NCBI GenBank assembly: GCA_011800805.1
Contig: MPNW01000015.1
Span: forward strand, 217,402-281,401
Reading direction: 5' to 3'
From: Hirudo medicinalis
Taxonomy: Eukaryota; Annelida; Clitellata; Hirudinida; Hirudinidae
Length of the DNA stretch: 64,000 nt
The notes under the pieces are model-generated. The model had not been told where the DNA came from. It saw nothing but the letters and a program-made list of their open reading frames with translations, and made no database searches. A program made the translations under genes and the position numbers. Below are positions 46,357 through 64,000 of the stretch, one piece after another (within the stretch, counting starts at the first letter, position 1; the number at the start of each line of letters is the position of its first letter).

Positions 46357-47927
46357 ATGGAGAAGAAAGAAGGCGCTGAATCCGCGAACAGGTACCTAAT
46401 GTAATCAACAAACAAAATTATCATATTTATCGCTGTATTCTTTATTAAAGGGAAGTGAAAGTAGAAAATGAAAACTTGAAAAAGTTGAAGGAAGATCACT
46501 TTCACCATCTCGCTATTGGCACAAACATGAAACATTTTAATTCCATATTTAGTGACGTTAAAGTTAGCATTCAAAATCAATTTGATTTACAATGGGCAAA
46601 ATACCCACCAACGTGGTCTGTGTATTGTTTAGTTTGTATGCTTTGGTGGGAGTGCTCAGAGGATGGAAAGACTGGCAAAGAGGTTGCAGAATGAACTAAA
46701 TTTGGATGTGCCTCCAGGATTTGCTCTTACAAATATCAGTTCTGCAGCAGATAGATATGTCCTCTTCAAAGCTGGGCCAGTGCTGTGTGTCAATGTAATT
46801 CAGTCATTTGTGTTTAAATATTTCACATTAACTCCTTTTGTTTTCATTACATTATATTTAGACAATTTAAAAGTTTTACCTTTCAAAATTTTTTTCGAAA
46901 TTTCTTAAACTTTAGTCATTTTCAATGTTTTGCAGAGTTTGTTTTGGAAAATTTTGTATTGTCTACAGCATTATAAAATTTTATGTTTTGTAGCATGGAA
47001 TTGGTGTTTCATCAACATTTGTGGTTATTCATGAGGTGATCAAAGCACTTTATTATTCAAGAGCAAGTGATGTCTGCTTTTTTCGTGTTGGCACCAGTGG
47101 AGGTTTGGGTAGGTTTGGGCAAATTGGGGGTTACTCTATAACTTTGAATTTTTGAATTTATTATCTTAAAGCAATGTGTAATTAGCTAAAATATACTTAA
47201 ATCTAAAGTAATGCTTTTTACAGGATTGGAACCTGGTTCAGTTGTCCTCACTGAAAAAGCCTTTGATTCCTGCCTTCGTCCTTACTTGGAAGTTGTTAGT
47301 AATAATAATGTAATTATGTGACTAACTAATATGTTACTTATTGAACTCTGTGAATGGGTTTTTCAGCCCATATTGGGAGAAATGGTCAAAAAAGATTCTG
47401 AACTGGATAAAGAATTGAACAGAGAGTTGAAGTCTTGCTCATACCCTGAAGATAATTTTGAAGTGGTTATTGGAAACACTATGTGTTCTTGGGACTTTTA
47501 TGAAGGTACAAAATTGTTGCTGTTTTTGCCATGATTGAGATTTTCATTGAATTGTGTGTTTCTAAGGCCAGGGAAGACTTGATGGAGCTTCATGCAACTA
47601 TGATGAAAGCAGAAAAATGGAGTTTTTGAAAAAGGCAAGAAAGCAAGGAATTTTTAACATTGAGATGGAGAGTTTGTGTTTTGGAGCTCTCTGCAAGCAG
47701 TCAAATATTCGAGGCATGATGCTTTTCTTATAGAACATTTAATTGCCTATAAAATTAAAAGAATATTTAAATGTTTGCTTTTAGCTGCTGTGGTTTGTGT
47801 TGTTTATGTGAATAGATTGCTAGGGGATCAGATTGTTGTGCCTCAAGATACACTTGCTGAATGGCAAGATCGTCCCATGACTTTGGTCATTAGGTACATG
47901 AAGAAACATCTTCCAGCTTTGAAATAG
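46357..47927 (+). CDS. UPP: Uridine phosphorylase
   Basis: Cytosolic enzyme that converts uridine and phosphate to uracil and ribose-1-phosphate in pyrimidine salvage. Eight exons (46357-46391, 46451-46562, 46633-46794, 46994-47108, 47224-47294, 47367-47505, 47567-47713, 47785-47927) give 307 residues, close to human UPP1 (310). Motifs follow the animal enzyme: HGIGVSSTFVVIHEVIK, the phosphate-binding FRVGTSGGLGLEPGSVV, GNTMCSWDFYEGQGRLDG and the ribose/uracil-site NIEMESLCFGALC, ending in AAVVCVVYVNRLLGDQI. The start is the first ATG of the frame, with a short hydrophilic N-terminus. The last intron begins with GC rather than GT. Exon 7 can only join exon 8 in frame at CGAG/GCATGA, and the joined SNIRAAVVCV aligns with the family without a gap. 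Confidence 0.95.
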
Positions 47928-50723
47928 TTATTTTGTTGGGATGGTAGGGTTTCTCTTCCATACAACATTCCGCATTACCATACCCTTGTTTATTTCACAG
48001 AATGCAGGATGTTTATTATGCAATTTTATTAAGGAATTTTAATTTTTCGCTGTTTTTGATGATTTCTATACTTGCAATTATCCAGCAGTATTTTTATATA
48101 AGAAACCTAAGAAGCGCTTTTGAAATATTTGAATCTAATCGCTATTCATATATCCATTTTTCACTATTAGGACTTGTCAGGTGTATTTTTATCATTTTGT
48201 TGAGTTTACATTCAAACTTAATATGCTCCATCATCAGTGCAAGACTAGGACTTTTGTAATTGCAGTTAAAATGAAAACTGGTTACTTTTCTGATTTTTTT
48301 TGGCATGTTGCCAAGTAAAAGGTAAAACAGATAGAAGCCTGAATAAAATCCGCCTACCTAGTAAATTAAATTGAATCTATTGGGAATTCTTCCAATTAAG
48401 TTATGGTTGGAAAGTTCCTGAAGGAGGAGAAAAAGTTGCATCCCCAAGAGAACGTAAAGGTTCAAATTAAGAGTAAAAGTTCAAAAACGTACTCTTTCGA
48501 CAGTTGATCTAAAGTGACGTGTGAGGCGCCATAGAGCTATGTAGGTATAAAAACTAAAATGCATAAATTGTTAAGTGCTTTTGTGTTTTACCAAAGTCCG
48601 ATGCCGTTGTCTTATGAAATTTGAAAAGATAATAGTGAAGATATTTGACTGATGAACGATTGGAAATGTTTGGGGTGGACAGCGGTTAGTGAAACCACCA
48701 AGAAATCCTTGAGCTCATTACCTCGATTAACGATCAATTTAAAACTGCGATATAATTCGTTGAGATTTTGAACTTAAAAGTTTTAATACAATTATTACTA
48801 AATAGTAAAGTTTATAATTTTAAAGCAGTGGCAAGTGTGAAATGATTTTTTGAAATACATGTATGCTTCACTGCACGCATCTAAATATGAAAACGCAAGA
48901 ATTCAATAAAGATGTAATTTAGTGTGCATTTTCTGTTAAAGGCTGAAGTGTTTCGCAATCCTCCTTAAGATTTATATAACTCTAATATAGGATTTGTTTG
49001 CTATGAAATGCATACCTGCACATATTTTATAATAATGCGTCTCATATTATCATTATTTTTAAAGTCTATCAGCCTTATGTAATATCAAGCCTCGATCACA
49101 TGTAAACTTAGAATGCTTTAATAACTGTTCAACAATTTCATTTTCTTCCTTCATGTTTCTAATAAGCACCTGCAGAACAGAGAACTCATCGATTCTGAAG
49201 AACAGCTGCCATTCCAGTTTTTCTCGGACCTGATGAGATACTCATGAAATTCCGATGTTTTCTTTTGATTATCCACCTAATTTTGAATTCTTAAATTTGT
49301 TAATTTACGATAACTTTACGTAAATCTATGAATTAGAAATAAAATTCTCCTAAAAACCGAGGAGTTCAGAAAACAAGGTGACTGGAAAGGGCTTAAAGCC
49401 TTAATATTTGTTTTCATTATCTACAAGAGAATCTAAGAGCAACTTATAATTAAGAATATGCAATCTATGGCAATATAGCGGATGAACAAACATTTTATAA
49501 AGATTGTATTGGTAGCTATGTTTAGGTAGTAACAGATGGCGAATAAAAGCGAGTAGCGCAGAGCAATTTATGCGATATAAAAGCAATAACAACCGAGAAG
49601 CCTGCGTGAAATTAATTTTAAATCTTTAAGTTTATCTTTCTATGGATAGGAGATTCAGAAGAATCCACTTAAACAAGGTTTGGAGGTTTCGTGAATTTAA
49701 TTCATCAGGTATTTGTCATCTAGAAAAAGACGAAGAGATATATTGGAAATCTTGAACATTTATTTTAAACTTAGCAAAGAAGCATCGAAGTCTATTCATA
49801 GCTTATTTTTTAGAAAAATTATTTTTATATATAAATAGACTTCCAAGCAAACAAGTGATAGCTTTTCGACAGTTTTACTAGACTGATTCCTTGATTTCTG
49901 TTTCGAAAACAAAACTTCGAATTTTGTGAGAGGAAAATCAATACATAAATGCAACTTTTGAAAAAGGAATGGCTCTCATTGACTATTTGAGGATATGCTA
50001 GTGATGATAATGATATTTAAATGTTTTCGAAAGATGTCCTCATTTTAAATTTTCTTCTACTTTTTTTTTAATTTATCGAATTCTTTCATGAAATTTATTC
50101 CTATTTAAGTTTAGAAAAATAAAAATCTTAAAAAATTACTCAGATGTCCTAAGTGAGTTAAAATTGCTTTCATAAAAAAGCGCCTTAATAAATTTTTACA
50201 ATATGAACAAACTTTGACAACATAAAGTCATATCTAATAGAATAATAACAATAGCAAACTTGCACTACATTTAATTCATCACTTACTTTAATAAACTCAA
50301 TGCGATTTAATGAGTTTTGATGACGGGAAACATGATGTCAATCGAACCCGTTAGATGAAAATCATGAAAGTGAGGCATTAAGCAAGAGGGAGAGAAAGAA
50401 AAGATCGAAAAGGCTCTGCTTGCTGCGAACCTCGGAGCTGCTTTGATGCAAGGAGCATCCTTCCATGGGTGGCTTTAAAGAATGCTGTCTGTTCACACCT
50501 CCATCGAGATGTGAGATGTATTCGGGGTGCTCTCAAATTATAGGAGAATACGATAGAAATTGAGGTCTTTAGTGTCCTTTTAGCTTAATTCACGATCGAC
50601 GCTGCGCAACTTCCAGAAAATTTTTGTTTCGTCTGCTCCTGAAGACTTTCCAATCTGGACTCGGACGAGGAAGCCACCTTTGGTGACGATAGGCACATCA
50701 GCGAGGTCCGGCAATTCGACAAG
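47928..50723. other. Intergenic, no gene seen
   Basis: About 2.8 kb of AT-rich sequence between uridine phosphorylase and the dipeptidyl peptidase. It would include the 3' UTR of the first and the promoter or 5' exons of the second. The ORFs at 48002-48259 and 49401-49592 look random. Confidence 0.5.
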
Positions 50724-57492
<6,769 letters not shown>

Positions 57493-59330
57493 TTTTGTAG
57501 TTTTCCATCAGTTATTTTTGCTAATATTTCTTGTCATCTTCTTTAAACAAAAGATTGGGTCTATTTCAATTTGATTCCTCGTTAATGTCGTGTATTCACG
57601 GACCAAGTAATTGGATTTTAATACCTCATTCCTAATGGCTTGCATTGTTTTTGTCTTTGAATCTCGCTGATGGACCTATTTCTAGACTCGTTCAAAGGTT
57701 TTTGTTCAAGTATTTCTTAAAGACACACAGTTGCAAAGATGCGGTAGCTTCAATGTGAAACATCGTCTTGAATTGCATCTCTTTACTTTTTAAATATGCT
57801 GGATTTGTCTTTATCGAGTATGTTTCAAGCGTTTGAAAGTTCAACTGAAATATACTTTATAAATCGAAAGCATATTTAAAAAAAGTCTTATTCCTTAACT
57901 TGACGTGAATGCCTTCGAGATGGAAAACTAGTTCCATAGACATCCTGGAGAAGACAAGAATCAGAGGATACTTTAATGGGAAGGGTAGGTTATCCTGGTA
58001 GTTTTCGTGAAATTTTAAAAATAATTACTTTAGCACAGGTGTGGTTCCCCATAGAAGAAATTAAATAAGGAAACCATCAATTCAGATACAGATAGTATTA
58101 TTCAATTCAGATAGTGGCGTGGTGTACCAGACCCAAGTATACCCGGACAAAAATATTTAAGATAGGCCTAAGTAAACAGGGATAACAGATATTAAAATTA
58201 AGAAGTGCTTATTACACAGTCATCGGTCTTTTTAAATACTATAAATATAGCGTTTATATGTCCTAGTCGTCGCTCACTTTGTGATTTAGTCATTGTGCAG
58301 AACGTAACCATAAAAACATTAATGTGAAATGCTTTTTGTTGCGAGATCAAGTAAAGATCCAGCCATAGACTTATGTCCAGGTCGTGAAATGGTTTCTTCG
58401 ACTAACATTATAACTTTTCCAGGCTGCAGACCAACAGCTTGGTGTGGATGGTTCTGTTGTGGACATGGCTCCAAGTCTGTGATCACTGACTCCCACGAGA
58501 ATTTTTCTCAAGACTTCGCTACGCTCATAACCAACAACCCCAACCAACCACCGCCCTCATGTTGGGAAAAAGAACCCCCTATAGTTGAGTATCTTCACAC
58601 ACCCGTAGAATCATTTTCAAAATTGTTTTGAGCACAGATAATGTGGAAACATAATTCAACAATTTTTGATAGTCCAGTTGAAACCAGGTCTCCACATTTA
58701 TAAACACAAACAAGCTTTCGGTTACTCAAACATGAAGAGATTAAATCATAAGCATCTCGAATCCTAATATTCACCAATTGGATCTGTTTTTCCCAACAAA
58801 TGCAAAGATCCTTCATTTCCGAGACATCCAAGTGGGTTTATGTCACGGTCAAACTCCCAATAAACATTGAAAGCGAGCATAAGAAAATCTACCCATATTT
58901 GTAATGTTGCAAGTAATCTGAGATGTTTATGGGATGCTCCATGCAAGCCAAATTCCAATGGCCTTAAAAGCTTCATTTTTTCATAAATAAAACACCGCCA
59001 CAAACTTTTTCATCTAACAGAAAGTTAAACACTCAACAAATTCAAGCAAGATGACCTGGTTGCATTAGAATCCCCAATGGATGATTTCAGAATTTTATAA
59101 GAATAACAAAATATCATGTTGCAAACCAAAGCCTCCAATTTGTTGACAATCATAATCTATTAGCTCTGAATGAGAGATCATGCAATCCATAAAATTCTAA
59201 GTTTACAAAGTTCTCATCTATCTCAGTTTAACCTGTACAAACATGTTGAAATACAAGAAAGAAACTATTCAAGGATTGAATCCAGCAAGTCCTCCAAAAT
59301 GTATTTGGCTACCTATCACTAAACATTCTT
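57493..59330. other. Between convergent DPP and SZRD1; partial exon copy inside
   Basis: This holds the 3' flanks of the two genes. A 37-bp copy of part of the last DPP exon (57306-57342) occurs at 58115-58151 with one mismatch. The 100-codon ORF at 58329-58631 is not recognized and has no clear coding character. Confidence 0.55.
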
Positions 59331-60193
59331 TTATCTCTGTTGTTCTGCTGTGTTGTCTTTTCTGAGGGGGACTTTTTTTGAACTGAGCAATTCATCTGCA
59401 ATCTGAAAACATCATCTGAATTATTTCACTTCTGAACTTATTGTCCTAAAATAAAAGTTAATAATGATGCAGTAAATCTAAGACTAATATTACCACATTC
59501 TCGTGATGTTTTGTATGCTTTAACATTACATAAGGTAACAAAATGATACAGAAAACATATCTGTAAATTTTGAACAACCCTGTGTTTTCGAGCACAACTG
59601 GCTCGTTCTTCAAAGATCCCTCCTCTGAAGATCCGAGGATTCTTAGCCTGGCTTCTGCATAAGCGGCCTCCCTTTCCTCAAGGGTTCGAACGGGCTTTGA
59701 TGAAGCCATCGACCTAGCAAACGAAATAATTTGTACCCACTCACAAAATTAAAAGATTTTCTCCTAAAAAACCTACTTTAAGAGATGAGAAGACTGTTTA
59801 TGAGAATCCCTTTTTAGAATTCTAAATGCAGGCCTGCCAAAAGAAGACATCGATGGATCAGAGATAACTCTGTTGATCCTTGTTTGATTCGATTCTTCAT
59901 CTTGCAATGAATTTTTGACTGTGTCTTCCAACTTCTTCAGCCTTTTATCGAGTTCCTAAAACAATTTTTAAATAACTTACTACATTCTAATGTTATAATG
60001 AAAATTTTATATAAAATAAATATTTAAGCACTAGTTACAGTAGTAACTATTTGTCAAACAGCTCTACATGATTAAAAACATTTCCAAACATATAGTCGAT
60101 ATTGCAACATATTAACATAACTTAAAGAAGCTATTTGAAGCTCACGTTAACGTCATCCAATGCTTCCCAATTATCAGCAACATCCTCAGCCAT
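59331..60193 (-). CDS. SZRD1: SUZ RNA-binding domain-containing protein 1
   Basis: Four exons (60146-60193, 59777-59955, 59599-59713, 59331-59402) give 137 residues against about 150 in vertebrates. The N-terminus MAEDVADNWEALDDVN, then ELDKRLKKLEDT, matches the acidic W-containing start and ID-RRLEKKL segment of SZRD1. FRILKRD matches the conserved IRILKRP. The SUZ core is RTLEEREAAYAEARLRILG, nearly identical in character to the family (AQREAEYAEARKRILG). It ends in a polar stretch, EQQR and a stop. SUZ domains bind RNA; the cellular role of the family is poorly known. The last exon is the least certain because the C-terminal motif is weakly conserved. Confidence 0.85.
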
Positions 60194-61712
60194 TAAATGG
60201 GATCAAATTTCTCAAAAGACAGCCTGTAAAACCACAAATCATAATTTGAAATTTGAATTGGAATATTAACTTTACCATACATGTCACAAATTTATTCATT
60301 AGAGCATAGTTAACCACGAACAAATCTAAATTAGCATTCTCACAAGCATATTGTCCAAGCCCTATATTTTCTTTTACTTATAGGTTAAATAATTAAGAAA
60401 TCGTCATTGTGGCCTCCGCAATATCGAAAAAAGTTAATTATTGAATACATTTCTAAATAAAAACCCACCGGCCACAACAAACTCGCCCCGTGAAACGATA
60501 AACAAAAACCGTACCAGAAGTAGCTGCAGAACAGGAGCTAATGCTCCCGTTTAAACATTGCTTGCGTTACTTTATTTAATTTGCTAACATTAGAAATTTC
60601 ATAAATATTATTATCGAAATCTCCAATACTTGATTAACTTCCAATGGTAAATTTTTGAATAATTTAGGATAGTCAAGATATTAAGGATTCAAGACATTTG
60701 CTGTCGGAGGAAGGTGGCGAAATCAGCCTTAATCAATAATGGATCATCATCTGTGCCTATGGAAACACTAAACAACGCTTAAGCCGAACTGTAACTTAAT
60801 CCTTTAACCGGCAGGAAAAGCGAGTACGTTCTTGGCTAAATGTAGAGTAAAATTTGTCCACTAAATTTAACTAAAATAGAGAATTGTGATTATAATTCAT
60901 TTAATAAATTTTATTATATTGCAATCTATTTTTTTTTTTAGAATAATGACTAGAAAAAATTTAATGCCTTAGGAAAAAGAATGGAATAACCAGTATGCTG
61001 GAGTAGATAAGCCAACCTATGACGATATGGATAACTTCAAACTGGTTTTAAAGAGCTAAACATTTGAAACATACTGTTAATAGGAAAGCTGTTAAAGCTC
61101 ACCTAGTTCTCCAGTTTTGCCCAGAGGCAGAATTCATTTTTATGACGTGATATAATAAAACTTGTAAACCAAACTTATGTAGGAACTTAATTTGGTAAAA
61201 AAAAGATCACCTCATCGAGTTGCCCCTCCTGGTAAAAATGAAGTGACGTCCCTGGAATTTTGGCCTACATCAATTTTGCACAATCATCTAATCTGATTAT
61301 TTCAGACCCCCTTTAAACATTTCGGAAGTGAGGCTATTTAAGTTTCCATGGGGGGAGGGTCAACATTTCCGGAAGTAGGCTTTTTTGCTAGTCAGCCTCA
61401 AGAGTTTTGGCCCCAAATTTTAATATAAAAAATCAAAGACAATAAATGCTCTTCAACGAATGCAATGTTGGACTCAAGTCTCAATTTGACAAACATGTGT
61501 TCATTTATTTGAGAATTCCTCAGAAATTCTAGCAGCCATTGCCTCATTAATTGTCAAACGTTAGACGAAGGAATTCTGAGAACATAAACAATTTAAATTA
61601 TAAATTATAGTAAGTAAAGCTGTACACAGTCAAGTTGTCGAAATTGCCCGAAAAAATATCTTGAGAAATATGAAAATATACGTTTGAGTTGATCGAAAAA
61701 TTTAAAAAAATT
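60194..61712. other. Between SZRD1 and ANKDD1; MITE fragment inside
   Basis: AT-rich sequence carrying the SZRD1 promoter region and the 3' flank of the ankyrin gene. At about 61200-61254 a right end (GTTGCCCCTCCTGG, AAGTGACGTCCCTG) of the hAT-like MITE family is recognizable without a matching left end. Confidence 0.5.

Positions 61713-64000
<2,288 letters not shown>

Noticed and set aside
58329..58631. 100-codon plus ORF rich in Cys and Pro
   Set aside because: No recognizable family, no supported splice sites and a position in the 3' flank of DPP; not strong enough to call a gene.

Overview
The window is animal nuclear DNA. It is AT-rich, its genes carry many short introns (mostly 50-150 bp, a few over 500 bp), and it encodes several animal-specific proteins: a Shaker-type K+ channel, a latrophilin-like adhesion GPCR, a syndecan, an Ajuba-type LIM protein and an ANKDD1-type ankyrin/death-domain protein. 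Transposons and SINEs are scattered through introns and between genes. I infer an invertebrate, perhaps a lophotrochozoan such as an annelid, but the species guess is weak. All gene models were built by hand: exons were joined where reading phase, splice sites and family alignment agree. There is no transcript evidence.

Layout: (1) 1-5633 (+), the 3' part of a fused NADH-type glutamate synthase. (2) 6628-14333 (-), a complete 25-exon catalytically dead phospholipase C (PLCL/PRIP family), convergent with gene 1. (3) 14.3-26.8 kb, gene-poor, with a non-LTR retrotransposon relic, a SINE, nested MITEs and one unexplained 259-codon ORF. (4) 26784-28891 (+), a Shaker/Kv1 channel. (5) 29276-33621 (+), a latrophilin-like adhesion GPCR only 384 bp downstream. 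(6) 34314-35207 (-), a small syndecan-like proteoglycan. (7) 35559-37694, a 2.1-kb hAT transposon with perfect 8-bp target duplications. (8) 38783-42019 (-), an Ajuba/LIMD1-type LIM protein. (9) 42.6-45.7 kb, nested transposons and an assembly gap that is probably spurious. (10) 46357-47927 (+), uridine phosphorylase. (11) 50724-57492 (+), a membrane dipeptidyl peptidase with an intact catalytic site. (12) 59331-60193 (-), SZRD1. (13) 61713-64000 (-), the 3' part of an ANKDD1-type gene.

The genes do not form one pathway; this is an ordinary gene neighbourhood. Several encode membrane signalling or adhesion proteins (channel, adhesion GPCR, syndecan, dipeptidyl peptidase). The points most worth a second look are: four GC-AG introns in four genes, each supported by phase and family alignment; an adhesion GPCR whose GPS keeps its cysteines but lacks the cleavage tripeptide and has almost no cytoplasmic tail; a PLC-related protein that has lost both catalytic histidines but keeps the presumed PP1-docking motif; a syndecan without the C-terminal EFYA; and an N-run flanked by identical 106-bp sequence.
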